From Stenotrophomonas nitritireducens (lineage in GTDB: Bacteria > Pseudomonadota > Gammaproteobacteria > Xanthomonadales > Xanthomonadaceae): 64,000 nt of DNA. The number at the start of each line of letters is the position of its first letter. The first letter of the stretch is position 1. This document shows, in pieces, positions 17,780 through 26,760 of this stretch. The notes under the pieces are model-generated. The model had not been told where the DNA came from. It did no database searches and worked only from the letters and a program-made list of their open reading frames with translations. Where the stretch lies: contig NZ_CP016756.1 in the NCBI RefSeq assembly GCF_001700965.1, positions 682,001 through 746,000 on the forward strand, in the 5' to 3' direction. The translations under genes and the position numbers were made by a program.

Positions 17780-17985
17780 CAATCCCCTCTTCCGCTTGCG
17801 GGGTGCAAAAGGGGCGCTTACGAACCGCCGGTTCGTGCCCCTTTGAACGCCCTTGCGCCAGCGCAAGGGCTGGGGCGCGGAGCGGGGGTTGGGGTGAGCG
17901 GAAGCTTCTCGCAAGGAAAAATCAAAAGACCCTCATCCGTAGCTTCGCGCCACCTTCTCCCGTAAACGGGAGAAGGGACTGAGTC
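17780..17985. repeat. Composite intergenic repeat element, copy 1
   Basis: About 200 bp framed by CCCTCTTCCGCTTGCGGGG at one end and TTCTCCCGTAAACGGGAGAA at the other. Between them are GAACCGCCGGTTC and a GGGCTGGGGCGCGGAGCGGG block. A second copy with the same order of blocks lies at 47490-47725. No ORF of its own was seen. Confidence 0.75.
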
Positions 17986-18022
17986 GGGCATTGCTTGAAT
18001 CTGCAGCACTGCTAGCACCTCA

Positions 18023-19210
18023 CTACCTCGGTGCTTTTACCCCATGCCGCTGCAGCACCTCACGCACCCGCTCCAGCGGAATCGCCTGCACGGTCTGGCC
18101 GTTGCCACTGACCGTGGTTGCCATGAACAAGGCGTTGTACACCGACTCTTCCACCGCATCCACGCTGGCCTGGAACACCGCGCTCATCTGCTCGTTTGCC
18201 AGCTCGGTGGTCTGCAGCTGCGCGGCATCAAAGCCGCGCCGCACCGAGTCGGCGGTCGAAAACGCCAGCACATAATCACCACTGCCATTGGATGCCGAAC
18301 TGCCGGTACGCCCCAGCCCCATCATCCCGCGCGAAGCCAGCCGGCGCAGGTTGCGATCCGACAACGGCGCATCGGTTGCCACCACGATGATCACCGAACC
18401 ATCGCCGCGATCATCGGCCAGCCCGCGTACATTGCCCTGCGCAGCCACCGCGTTCTGGAACGCATAGCGATCAAGCTCGCGGCCAACCGGCGCACCTTCC
18501 ACCTGCAGCACGCCGCCAAAATTCGCCTGTACCAGCACACCTACCGTCCAGCCGCCCAGGCTCTCGGGCAGCTTGCGTGATGAAGTACCAATTCCGCCCT
18601 TCCAGCCGAACGCCACAGTGCCGGTGCCGGCGCCGACACTACCTTCCTGCACCGGGCCACTCTTTGCGGATTCCAACGCGTGGCGCACCGCCGCAGCGGT
18701 GATCGGCCGTGCACGGATATCGTTGAGGCCGCCGTCATTGGTCTCGCCGACAACCACGTTCAAGGAACGCACCTGCTGCATGTCCGGCTGTGCCAGCATC
18801 CAGTCGGCCATCGCATCGGCGGCTTTCCACACGCACAGGGTGCAGGTCAGCAGGATCGGGGTTTCCAGTTCGCCCAGCTCGTTGACCTGGGTGCTGCCGA
18901 CGAATTTTCCGAAGCCATTACCCACGTGCAGCGCAGCCGGCACCCGCGAGCGGTAGGCATTGCCGGGGTGCGGCAGGATCGCGGTGACGCCGGTGCGTAC
19001 GCTATCGCCCGTGCTCAAGGTCACCTGGCCGACACGTACGCCGGCTACATCGGTGATTGCGTTGTTGCTGCCCGGGCTGAAGATGCCGGGCGCGACGCCC
19101 AGATCACGCGCACGTACGCGCGGAGCGTCCTGTGCGGCGGCGCCCAGGACGCAAAGCCCCGCCAGCGCCACGGTCAATTGAAGGAAAAGACGGGACGGCG
19201 TGCGGGGCAT
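18023..19210 (-). CDS. P1 family (DmpA-type, S58) aminopeptidase, exported
   Basis: 395 residues. A signal peptide (LFLQLTVALAGLCVLGAAA) precedes the DmpA fold, which begins with the typical APGIFSPGSNNAITDVAGVRVGQ region. The self-cleavage Gly-Ser that creates the N-terminal nucleophile is in the DDRGDGSVIIVVATDAPLS segment. VGAGTGTVAFGWKGGIGTSSR is also a family hallmark. Members release N-terminal amino acids, some with D-residue preference, or cleave beta-peptides. The signal peptide places it in the periplasm, unlike the cytoplasmic enzymes. rlmB ends 8 bp upstream on the same strand, so the two may be co-transcribed. Confidence 0.9.
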   Translation of the reverse strand: MPRTPSRLFLQLTVALAGLCVLGAAAQDAPRVRARDLGVAPGIFSPGSNNAITDVAGVRVGQVTLSTGDSVRTGVTAILPHPGNAYRSRVPAALHVGNGFGKFVGSTQVNELGELETPILLTCTLCVWKAADAMADWMLAQPDMQQVRSLNVVVGETNDGGLNDIRARPITAAAVRHALESAKSGPVQEGSVGAGTGTVAFGWKGGIGTSSRKLPESLGGWTVGVLVQANFGGVLQVEGAPVGRELDRYAFQNAVAAQGNVRGLADDRGDGSVIIVVATDAPLSDRNLRRLASRGMMGLGRTGSSASNGSGDYVLAFSTADSVRRGFDAAQLQTTELANEQMSAVFQASVDAVEESVYNALFMATTVSGNGQTVQAIPLERVREVLQRHGVKAPR

Positions 19211-19218
19211 GGTGTTCC

Positions 19219-19962
19219 TTACAGGCGTTGGCGGACGGCCTCGAACAATGCCACACCCGTCGCCACGGATACATTCAGGCTTTCAACGTCGCCCGGCATC
19301 GGAATGCGCACCAGCTGGTCGCAGGTTTCGCGGGTCAGGCGGCGCATGCCGTCGGCCTCGCCACCCATCACCAGCGCCACATTACCGCGCAGGTCGAGCT
19401 TGTGGATGGTGGTGTCCGATTCACCGGCCAGGCCATACACCCACACACCCAGCTTCTGCATGTCCTTGATGCAGCGGACCAGGTTGGTCACCGACACCAC
19501 CGGAATGCTGTCGGCCGCACCGGCGCTGACCTTGCGCACGGTGGCGTTGACCGGAGCGCTCTTGTCCTTGGGAATAACCACCGCGGTGACACCGGCGGCG
19601 GCGGCGCTGCGCAGGCAGGCGCCGAGGTTGTGCGGGTCCTGCACTTCGTCCAGCACCAGCACCAGCGCCTTGCCTTCGGCCGCTTCGATCAGGCCCTTCA
19701 GCTCGTCCTCGTCCCACAGCTTGGGCGCGGCATAGCGCGCAACCACCCCCTGGTGGCGGACCTGGCCGGCCACGCCGCCCAGCGCTTGGGCATTGACCTT
19801 GCGCACGTCGATGCCCTTGCGCAGGGCTTCTTCCTCGATTTCGACCAGGCGCGGGTTCTTGGCACCGGCCTCGATCAGGACCTCGCGGACGTTTTCCGGG
19901 TCCTTTTCAATCGACGAAGCTACGGCATTGACGCCGACGATCCATTGGTTCTGCTTGCTCAT
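19219..19962 (-). CDS. rlmB: 23S rRNA (guanosine-2'-O)-methyltransferase RlmB
   Basis: 247 residues from the ATG at 19962 (a GTG three codons earlier is in frame). The N-terminal substrate-binding domain starts at IVGVNAVASSIE. The C-terminal SPOUT knot carries LDEVQDPHNLGACLRSA, MGGEADGMRRL and SLNVSVATGVALFE. RlmB methylates G2251 of 23S rRNA in the peptidyl-transferase P loop. It follows RNase R on the same strand (rnr-rlmB), the same pairing as in E. coli, with about 165 bp between them. Confidence 0.93.
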   Translation of the reverse strand: MSKQNQWIVGVNAVASSIEKDPENVREVLIEAGAKNPRLVEIEEEALRKGIDVRKVNAQALGGVAGQVRHQGVVARYAAPKLWDEDELKGLIEAAEGKALVLVLDEVQDPHNLGACLRSAAAAGVTAVVIPKDKSAPVNATVRKVSAGAADSIPVVSVTNLVRCIKDMQKLGVWVYGLAGESDTTIHKLDLRGNVALVMGGEADGMRRLTRETCDQLVRIPMPGDVESLNVSVATGVALFEAVRQRL

Positions 19963-20127
19963 GGGCGTCACATGGGGGAATTCGGGGGGGCAATGGTACT
20001 ACTTGAGAGGCTAGGAACCAGGTCATAGGAGCCAGGAACCAGAGGAGCAGGCAAAAGCCGGCCAAGGCCAGCTTTCACTCGTTTCTCGTTCCTACCCGCC
20101 AGTTCCTGGCTTCAATGGTTGCTGGCT

Positions 20128-22647
20128 TCAATATTTCTGCTTGGTGCGCTTAGCCGGCTTGCCGCGTTCGGGCTGCGGGGTCGGCGCTTCGACCTTGCCG
20201 TCCTTGTCCTCGACCAGGCGGAAATCGATCTTGCGCTCCTCCATGCTGGCCTTGAGCACCAGGATGCGGACCCGGTCGCCGAGCCGGAACTCGCTGCCAC
20301 GGCGGTCGCCGCTGAGCGTCTTGCGGATCGGGTCGAACTGGTAATAGTCGTGCGGCAGCTGGGTCACATGGACCAGCCCGTTGACCTTGGACTCGTACAG
20401 CTCGACGAACAGGCCGAAGCTGGTCACGCCGCTGATCACGCCGTCGAACTGGCTGCCCACGTGCTTTTCCATCCACGCCGCACGGAAACGCTCGTCCACC
20501 TCACGCTCGGCCTCATCGGCACGGCGCTCACGCTCGGAGCACTGCAGCGACAGCGCCGCCATCTCGCGCGGGGTATAGGTGTACTTGTCGAGCGGGCCAC
20601 CGGTCAGCGCGTACTTGATGGCACGGTGCACCAGCAGGTCCGGGTAACGACGGATCGGCGAGGTGAAGTGCGCATAGGCCTGCAACGCCAGCCCGAAGTG
20701 GCCGTTGTTGTCCGGCGAATACACCGCCAGCGACTGGCTGCGCAGCAACACCGATTCCAGCAGCGCCGCGTCCGGGCGCTCGCGCACCTTCTTCAGCAGC
20801 TTGGTGTAATCGCCCGGCTGCACCTTGCTCCACGGCGGCAGACTCAGCTTGAATTCCTTGAGGAACTCGAGCAGGTCGGCGAACTTGGATTCCGGTGGCC
20901 GCTCGTGCACGCGGAACGGCGCCGGAACGTGCTTGGACAGCAGGTAACGCGCAGCCTCCACGTTGGCGGCGATCATGCATTCCTCGATCAGCTTGTGGGC
21001 GTCGTTGCGCACCATCATGCCGGCCTGGGTCACTTCGCCACGGTTGTCCAGTACGAAGCGGACTTCCGAGGATTCAAACTCGATCGCGCCACGGCGCTCG
21101 CGTGCCTTGGACAGGATGCGGTAGAGCTGGTGCAGGTTCTGGATCTGCGGCATCAACGGGCCGATGAAGGCCTTGGTGTCCGCATCGTCCTCGCCCACCG
21201 CGGCCCACACCTGGGTATAGGTCAGGCGCGCATGTGAGTTCATCACCGCTTCGTAGAACTTCGACTCGGTCACCTCGCCATCGCGCCCCACCTGCATGTC
21301 GCAGACGAAGCACATGCGGTCTTCCTTCGGCCGCAACGAGCAGATGCCGTTGGACAGCGTCTCCGGCAGCATCGGCACGACGAAACCCGGGAAATACACC
21401 GAGGTCGCCCGGCGCTGCGCTTCATCGTCCAGCGGCGTACCGGGACGCACGTAGTTGGAGACGTCGGCGATGGCCACCACCAGACGGAAACCGTCACGGT
21501 TCGGCTCGCAGTAGACCGCGTCGTCGAAGTCCTTGGCGTCCTCGCCGTCGATGGTGACCAGCGGCATGGAACGCAGGTCCACGCGATTGCCGATCATCGA
21601 CGGCTCCACCGTCAACGGCACCGCAGTGGCTTCGTCCAGCACTTCCGGCGGGAACTCATACGGCAGCTCATGGCCATGGATGGCGGTTTCCACCACCAGC
21701 GACGGGGTCAGCTTGTCACCGAGCACGGCGATGATCTTGCCGATCGGCGGACGGCGCGAATCCGGCGCATGGGTCAGCTCGCAGACCACCAGCTGCCCGT
21801 CCTTGGCGCCGCCAGTAGCATCGCCCGGGATCTGGATGTTGCGCTGGATGCGCTTGTCGTCCGGCACCACGTAGCTGATACCCGCTTCCACACTGAAATG
21901 ACCGATCAGGCGGTTGACGCCACGCTCCAGCACGCGGGCGATGCTGCCTTCGCGGCGGCCGCGGCGGTCGATGCCGGTGACATTGGCCAACGCACGGTCA
22001 CCATGCATCACCTTGCGCATTTCATAAGGTGACAGGAACAGGTCGTCGCCGCCCTCGTCCGGGCGCAGGAAGCCGAAGCCTTCCGGGTTGGCGATCACCA
22101 CACCGGGGATGAGGCTCAACTGGCTGACCGGAGCGAAGCCGCCACGGCGGTTCTGCACCAGTTGGCCATCACGCACCATCGCGCCCAGGCGCTTGCCCAA
22201 GGCATCGGCACGATCCGGTTCGGTCAGGCCCAGCGCGGCGCCGATTTCCTCGGCGTTCTGCGGGCCTTCGCAGCGGTCAAGCAGCTGCAGGATGGCCTCA
22301 CGGCTGGCAATCGGCTGCGCGTAGCGCTCAGCCTCGCGCGATGCATAGGGATCATCGATGGCTGCAACCGGCGGACCGGACTTGCGGCGGCCGCGCACGA
22401 AACTCTGCGGCGCGGCGTTGTCATTGGGTTTGCGCTTGCCCGGCTTGGGCGCGCCGGAACGGGCGGGGCCCGCCTTGCCCGGTGGCTTGGCTGCGCCGGC
22501 CTTCGCAGGTGCGGAAAGGCTTTCCGGCATCCATGGCGGCAGCTTGGCCGATTTTGCTTTGGGGGCTTTGCCCGGCGCCTTGCCCGGCTTGCTGCCGGTG
22601 GCGGACTTTTGGGCCTTGTCGGCCCCAGTGGTCTTTTTGTTTTTCAT
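20128..22647 (-). CDS. rnr: Ribonuclease R
   Basis: 839 residues from the ATG at 22647, with GGAGG just upstream. A frame-extending upstream start would run through the first tRNA-Leu gene and is rejected. In order: a Lys/Ala/Pro-rich basic N-terminal tail (about residues 1-85), a winged-helix segment, two cold-shock domains, the RNB catalytic domain with DGEDAKDFDDAVY (Asp cluster), an S1 domain (GVISGVTSFGLFVEL), and a basic tail. The enzyme is a processive 3'-5' exoribonuclease that degrades structured RNA and takes part in tRNA, rRNA and tmRNA quality control. Confidence 0.95.
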   Translation of the reverse strand: MKNKKTTGADKAQKSATGSKPGKAPGKAPKAKSAKLPPWMPESLSAPAKAGAAKPPGKAGPARSGAPKPGKRKPNDNAAPQSFVRGRRKSGPPVAAIDDPYASREAERYAQPIASREAILQLLDRCEGPQNAEEIGAALGLTEPDRADALGKRLGAMVRDGQLVQNRRGGFAPVSQLSLIPGVVIANPEGFGFLRPDEGGDDLFLSPYEMRKVMHGDRALANVTGIDRRGRREGSIARVLERGVNRLIGHFSVEAGISYVVPDDKRIQRNIQIPGDATGGAKDGQLVVCELTHAPDSRRPPIGKIIAVLGDKLTPSLVVETAIHGHELPYEFPPEVLDEATAVPLTVEPSMIGNRVDLRSMPLVTIDGEDAKDFDDAVYCEPNRDGFRLVVAIADVSNYVRPGTPLDDEAQRRATSVYFPGFVVPMLPETLSNGICSLRPKEDRMCFVCDMQVGRDGEVTESKFYEAVMNSHARLTYTQVWAAVGEDDADTKAFIGPLMPQIQNLHQLYRILSKARERRGAIEFESSEVRFVLDNRGEVTQAGMMVRNDAHKLIEECMIAANVEAARYLLSKHVPAPFRVHERPPESKFADLLEFLKEFKLSLPPWSKVQPGDYTKLLKKVRERPDAALLESVLLRSQSLAVYSPDNNGHFGLALQAYAHFTSPIRRYPDLLVHRAIKYALTGGPLDKYTYTPREMAALSLQCSERERRADEAEREVDERFRAAWMEKHVGSQFDGVISGVTSFGLFVELYESKVNGLVHVTQLPHDYYQFDPIRKTLSGDRRGSEFRLGDRVRILVLKASMEERKIDFRLVEDKDGKVEAPTPQPERGKPAKRTKQKY

Positions 22648-22719
22648 CAGCCTCCATGGTACATGGCCGCAGGTGTACAGGGTGCGCACAGGATCACTGC
22701 GGATGAATGTGAAAAAGCG

Positions 22720-22748
22720 TTGACAAAGGTCCGCATCCTCTGCAAACT
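22720..22748 (+). promoter_or_regulatory. Promoter of tRNA-Leu copy 1
   Basis: TTGACA (22720-22725), a 17-bp spacer, then CAAACT (22743-22748), 14 bp before the tRNA. Confidence 0.7.
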
Positions 22749-22762
22749 GCGCGGCCTGAAGT

Positions 22763-22849
22763 GCCCAGGTGGCGGAATTGGTAGACGCACTAGCTTCAGG
22801 TGCTAGCGGGGGCAACTCCGTGGAGGTTCGAGTCCTCTCCTGGGCACCA
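22763..22849 (+). tRNA. tRNA-Leu (anticodon CAG), copy 1
   Basis: 87 nt including an encoded CCA. The acceptor arms GCCCAGG and CCTGGGC pair. The anticodon stem CTAGC/GCTAG encloses the loop TTCAGGT, giving CAG. A long variable arm (GGGGGCAACTCC type) and the GGTTCGAGTCC T-arm confirm a class II tRNA-Leu. It reads CUG, the main Leu codon of this GC-rich genome. Confidence 0.97.
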
Positions 22850-22862
22850 CGTTTCAAGATCA

Positions 22863-22884
22863 AACCCGCGAAAGCGGGTTTTTT
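22863..22884 (+). terminator. Terminator of tRNA-Leu copy 1
   Basis: AACCCGC and GCGGGTT pair around GAAA, followed by a T run. Confidence 0.9.
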
Positions 22885-23021
22885 CGTTTCCGGGGTTTGG
22901 TCTTGCGGCAGGAGCAAGCGCCTTACCCCTCCCCAGCCCTCCCCTTGCCTGCGGCAAAGGGAGGGGGCAGAAGCAATGCCTTCGCCAACATGCGGCTGCA
23001 CGGCCACGTAGGCCGGGCAAG

Positions 23022-23102
23022 TGCAGCGCACCCGGGATTCTCTCCGCCGGGCAGCTCTGCCGCGAATCCCCCCGGGTGCGCTTCGCTTACCCGGGCTACG
23101 GT
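23022..23102. repeat. CCCGGGTGCGC...ACCCGGGCTAC repeats
   Basis: Inverted and direct copies of a CCCGGGTGCGCTNCGCTTACCCGGGCTAC-type palindrome lie downstream of the first tRNA. The same family is at 35563-35591 and 35672-35701. Confidence 0.65.
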
Positions 23103-23161
23103 TCTTCGCTTACGCGGGCTACGGTTCGCATGACCACGCCAGCCCACTCTTCACAAAACTG

Positions 23162-23190
23162 TTGACGACGCCAGAAACGTCCTACATAAT
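23162..23190 (+). promoter_or_regulatory. Promoter of tRNA-Leu copy 2
   Basis: TTGACG, a 17-bp spacer, then CATAAT (23185-23190), 14 bp before the tRNA. Confidence 0.75.
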
Positions 23191-23204
23191 CTCGCTCCTG
23201 AGTC

Positions 23205-23291
23205 GCCCAGGTGGCGGAATTGGTAGACGCACTAGCTTCAGGTGCTAGCGGGGGCAACTCCGTGGAGGTTCGAGTCCTCTCCTGGGCACCA
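23205..23291 (+). tRNA. tRNA-Leu (anticodon CAG), copy 2
   Basis: 87 nt, identical to copy 1 by eye, including the CCA end. Confidence 0.97.
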
Positions 23292-23306
23292 CGACTCAAA
23301 CGAAAC

Positions 23307-23329
23307 AACCCGCGAAAGCGGGTTTTTTT
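23307..23329 (+). terminator. Terminator of tRNA-Leu copy 2
   Basis: The same AACCCGC-GAAA-GCGGGTT hairpin as copy 1, with a longer T run. Confidence 0.9.
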
Positions 23330-23343
23330 GTGCCCGCTTCTTT

Positions 23344-23623
23344 TGTAGTGCCGAGCCATGCTCGGCAGAGGCCTTACCGATAACGCCACATGCCGAGCAT
23401 GGCTCGGCACTACATGAGCCCCTTCAGTCCTCGAGTACCTGAACGCACCCGATTCGCCATACATGCTTCATCTGCAACCTCGCTGGTGAAGCTTCTGCCG
23501 AGCATGGCTCGGCACTACATAAGCCCTTCTATTTTTTCGTGGCGCGATGCGCCCGCTTCGCCGCATTTGCTTCGCCTGCAAGCTTGCTGGTGAAGCCCCT
23601 GCCGAGCACGGCTCGGCACTACA
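23344..23623. repeat. SMAG-type repeats between tRNA-Leu copies 2 and 3
   Basis: An inverted SMAG pair lies at 23344-23414. Single arms (CTGCCGAGCATGGCTCGGCA then CTACA) lie at 23497-23519 and 23601-23623. No gene lies in this stretch. Confidence 0.85.
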
Positions 23624-23652
23624 CAGCGATGTGAAATTTCTTCGCGTAAATC

Positions 23653-23681
23653 GTTGACAGTTTTCTTCACACTCGGCACAA
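23653..23681 (+). promoter_or_regulatory. Promoter of tRNA-Leu copy 3
   Basis: TTGACA (23653-23658), a 17-bp spacer, then CACAAT. Confidence 0.75.
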
Positions 23682-23696
23682 TTCGTCCCCTGAGTC

Positions 23697-23783
23697 GCCC
23701 AGGTGGCGGAATTGGTAGACGCACTAGCTTCAGGTGCTAGCGGGGGCAACTCCGTGGAGGTTCGAGTCCTCTCCTGGGCACCA
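23697..23783 (+). tRNA. tRNA-Leu (anticodon CAG), copy 3
   Basis: 87 nt, identical to copies 1 and 2 by eye, with an encoded CCA. Confidence 0.97.
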
Positions 23784-23798
23784 TGACTCACACGAAAC

Positions 23799-23822
23799 AA
23801 CCCGCGAAAGCGGGTTTTTTTG
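23799..23822 (+). terminator. Terminator of tRNA-Leu copy 3
   Basis: AACCCGC-GAAA-GCGGGTT with seven T. Confidence 0.9.
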
Positions 23823-23835
23823 TGCCCGCTTCTTT

Positions 23836-23906
23836 GTAGTGCCGAGCCATGCTCGGCAGGGGCTTCACCGGTAAGGCCTCTGCCGAGCATGGCTCGGCAC
23901 TACAAA
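23836..23906. repeat. SMAG-type inverted pair
   Basis: TGTAGTGCCGAGCCATGCTCGG and its reverse complement are separated by about 25 bp. Confidence 0.85.
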
Positions 23907-23944
23907 AAGCGAAGCCCGCAATCTGTCGGATTGCGGGCTTCGCT
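23904..23944 (-). terminator. Terminator of the emrRCAB operon
   Basis: A 16-bp perfect stem (23908-23923 with 23929-23944; arm AGCGAAGCCCGCAATC) has a 5-nt loop. The minus transcript has a U run after it. Confidence 0.85.
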
Positions 23945-23998
23945 GTAGTTTCATTGATATCGGCTTCGCGGCTTATGCCGCTCCTACAAGAAGCTTGA

Positions 23999-25558
23999 TC
24001 AATGCCCGCCTGCCGATGCCGCGCCAGCGCCCGCACCAAACGGCGGCTTGGCCAGCCATACCAGGCCGATGATCAACAGGAACACCCAGCCCAGCAGCAG
24101 GAAGATGTCGTTGAAGCCCATCTGCGATGCCTGGTGGTTGATCATCTCGTTGAGCATCGCCGCGCCGTGCTGCAGGTCGCCCTGCCCCAGCGCGGTGACC
24201 TGGTCGTGCATCGATGGGTCGTACAGCGACACATGCTCAGTCAGGTCCGCATGATGCTGCTGGGTACGCCGCGCCCACAGCCAGGTGGTCAGCGAGGCGG
24301 CGAAGCTGCCGGCCAAGGTGCGCAGGAAGGTGGCCAAACCCGAGCCGGCGGCGATCTCGCGGCCGTCAAGGTCCGACAGCAATATCTGCAGCACCGGCAT
24401 GAAGAACAAGGCCAGGCCCACGCCCATCAGCAGCTGCACGCCAGCCACGTGTTCAAAGTTGACCTGCAGGTTGAAGCCCGAACGCAGGAAGCTGGTCATC
24501 GACAACACGAAGAACGCGATCGTCGCCAGGTAACGCATGTCCACCTTGTGGCCGAACTTGCCCAGCACCGGTGCCACCATGATCGGCAGGATGCCCAATG
24601 GCGCCGTCGCCAGGCCGGCCCAGATCGCGGTATAGCCCATGTCGCGCTGCAACCACTGCGGGATCATCAGCGCTACCGAGAAGAACGCGGCGTAACCGAC
24701 AATCATCGCCAGCGTGCCGGCGCGGAAGTTGCGGTGCCGGAGCAGCTTCAGGTCAACGATCGGGTCCTTGTCGGTCAGCTCCCAGATCACGAATACCGCC
24801 AGCATCACCGCTGCCACGCAGGCCAGCACCACGATCTTGGTCGAGCTGAACCAGTCTTCCTCGTTGCCCAGGTCCAGCATCAGCTGCAGGCAACCCACGC
24901 CGATCACCAGGGTGACCAGGCCGACGTAGTCCATCTTCGGCCGTTCGGTCTGTTCGACCCGGTGGCGAAGCTGGCCGCCGACGATGACCGCGGCAATCAC
25001 GCCCAACGGCACGTTGATCAGGAAGATCCATTCCCAGCTGTAGTTGTCGGTGATCCAGCCACCGAGAATCGGCCCGGCAATCGGCGCCACCACGGTGATC
25101 ATCGCCAGCAGCGCAAGCGCCTGCCCGCGTTTCTCGCGTGGATAGATGGACACCAGCAATGACTGGGTGATCGGATACATCGGACCGGCCACGAACCCCT
25201 GCAGCGCGCGCGACACCACCAGCATGCCCATGCTCTGGGCGATGCCGCACAGCAAGGAGGCAATCGAGAACGCAATCGTCGCCCAGATGAAGAGTTTCAC
25301 TTCACCGAAGCGACGGCTCAGCCAGCCGGTCAGCGGCAAGGCAATAGCGGTGCTGACCGCGAACGAGGTGATCACCCACGTTGCCTGCTGCGAGCTGGCA
25401 CCGAGGTTGCCGGCAATGGTGGGCAGCGAGACGTTGGCGATGGTGGTGTCGAGCACCTGCATGAACGAGGCCAGCGCCAGGCCGGCCGTGCACAAGGCTA
25501 CATTGGCCGGCCCTGCGCCGACCGTTGTGGCCGGCGCCGTGGGAGCTTGAGCGGACAT
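23999..25558 (-). CDS. emrB: DHA2-family multidrug efflux MFS transporter EmrB
   Basis: 519 residues, full length for the 14-segment DHA2 (EmrB/QacA) family. Hallmarks are the first-helix region LASFMQVLDTTIANVSLPTIAG, the motif-A loop GWLSRRFGEVKLF and the motif-C-like GPILGGWITDNYSWEW. It pumps hydrophobic drugs out across the inner membrane by proton antiport, working with EmrA and an outer membrane channel. It starts 7 bp after emrA. The four-gene set matches S. maltophilia emrRCAB. Confidence 0.93.
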   Translation of the reverse strand: MSAQAPTAPATTVGAGPANVALCTAGLALASFMQVLDTTIANVSLPTIAGNLGASSQQATWVITSFAVSTAIALPLTGWLSRRFGEVKLFIWATIAFSIASLLCGIAQSMGMLVVSRALQGFVAGPMYPITQSLLVSIYPREKRGQALALLAMITVVAPIAGPILGGWITDNYSWEWIFLINVPLGVIAAVIVGGQLRHRVEQTERPKMDYVGLVTLVIGVGCLQLMLDLGNEEDWFSSTKIVVLACVAAVMLAVFVIWELTDKDPIVDLKLLRHRNFRAGTLAMIVGYAAFFSVALMIPQWLQRDMGYTAIWAGLATAPLGILPIMVAPVLGKFGHKVDMRYLATIAFFVLSMTSFLRSGFNLQVNFEHVAGVQLLMGVGLALFFMPVLQILLSDLDGREIAAGSGLATFLRTLAGSFAASLTTWLWARRTQQHHADLTEHVSLYDPSMHDQVTALGQGDLQHGAAMLNEMINHQASQMGFNDIFLLLGWVFLLIIGLVWLAKPPFGAGAGAASAGGH

Positions 25559-25565
25559 GATGACC

Positions 25566-26747
25566 TCAGCTGGCGCGCGCGGACGGCGGCAGATTGTCCT
25601 GGATGATGCTGTGGATCAGCGCGTCGGCATCATGCAGCTGCTTGGCGTAGACCTGCGTGCCGTACACCGTGCCCTTGGCCACGTCGGCCGGCAGCACCGT
25701 GCCCTTCTGGTCGTGCAGGTTGACCTCGGCCTTCATCGACAGGCCCAGGCGCAGCGGATGCTCGGCCAGCTGCTTGGCATCGATGGCGATGCGCACCGGC
25801 ACGCGCTGCACGATCTTGATCCAGTTGCCGCTGGCGTTCTGCGCCGGCAGCAGCGAGAACGCCGAACCGGTACCCAGGCCGAGGTTGGTGATGCGGCCCT
25901 TGTAGGTCACGTCGCCGCCGTACAGATCCGAGCGCAGTTCCACTTCCTGGCCCAGGCGCATGTGGCGCAACTGGGTTTCCTTGAAGTTGGCGTCCACCCA
26001 CATCTGCTCAGCCGGGACCACCGCCATCAAGGCGGCACCGGGCTGCACGCGCTGGCCAACCTGCACCGAACGACGCGCGACGTAACCGCTCACCGGCGCG
26101 ACGATACCGGCGCGGGCGTTGTTGAGGTAGGCCTGGCGCAACTGCGCCGCAGCAGCCTGCACGTCCGGCTGGGTGGCGATGACGGTGTCATCGACCAGCG
26201 CGCGGCTGCGCTCGACGGTTTCGCGCGAACCGGCAACAGCGGCTTCGGCAGCGGCCAGTTCGTCGCGGGCATGGGCCAGCTCTTCATTGGAGATGGCACC
26301 GGTGGTGGCAAGGTCGCGGCGGCGGGCAAAGTCTTCGCGGGCGCGCTTGACGGTGACCTGGCGTGCGTTCAACTCCGCCTGCGCACCTTCCGCGCTGCGG
26401 TACAGGCCGCGCACCTGGCGCACTGTACTGGCCAGATTGGCGCGTGCCTGCTGCATGGCCACTTCGGTGTCTGCCGGGTCCAGTTGCACCAGCAGCTGGC
26501 CCTGCTCCACCTTCATGCCGTCATCGGCGGCGATGGACACCACGGTGCCGGCGATCATCGGGGTGATCTGCACCTGGTTGCCACCGACATAGGCGTCGTC
26601 GGTGTCCTCGGCCCAGCGGCCCAGCAGGAAGTACCACGCGGCAAATGCCACCAGCAGGATCACGACAACAATCAACAAGCCGCGCAGCAGCTTGCCGCGG
26701 CGGCTGGGAGCGGCTGCGGCCGCTTCGGGGGAGGAGGTCTGGCTCAT
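25566..26747 (-). CDS. emrA: Multidrug efflux membrane-fusion protein EmrA
   Basis: 393 residues from the ATG at 26747. An upstream frame extension overlaps the emrC coding region and is rejected. One N-terminal membrane anchor (GLLIVVVILLVAFAAWYFLL, about residues 24-43) is followed by the DDAYVGGNQVQITPMIAGTV lipoyl-type segment, a long alpha-helical hairpin and a beta-barrel domain (HlyD/EmrA family). It bridges EmrB to the outer membrane protein. It starts 14 bp after the emrC stop and ends 7 bp before emrB. Confidence 0.93.
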   Translation of the reverse strand: MSQTSSPEAAAAAPSRRGKLLRGLLIVVVILLVAFAAWYFLLGRWAEDTDDAYVGGNQVQITPMIAGTVVSIAADDGMKVEQGQLLVQLDPADTEVAMQQARANLASTVRQVRGLYRSAEGAQAELNARQVTVKRAREDFARRRDLATTGAISNEELAHARDELAAAEAAVAGSRETVERSRALVDDTVIATQPDVQAAAAQLRQAYLNNARAGIVAPVSGYVARRSVQVGQRVQPGAALMAVVPAEQMWVDANFKETQLRHMRLGQEVELRSDLYGGDVTYKGRITNLGLGTGSAFSLLPAQNASGNWIKIVQRVPVRIAIDAKQLAEHPLRLGLSMKAEVNLHDQKGTVLPADVAKGTVYGTQVYAKQLHDADALIHSIIQDNLPPSARAS

Positions 26748-26760
26748 GGAGGGAGGCGTC

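Noticed and set aside
22648..23031. Longer RNase R reading from an upstream start
   Set aside because: It would read through the first tRNA-Leu gene on the other strand; the ATG at 22647 has GGAGG before it.
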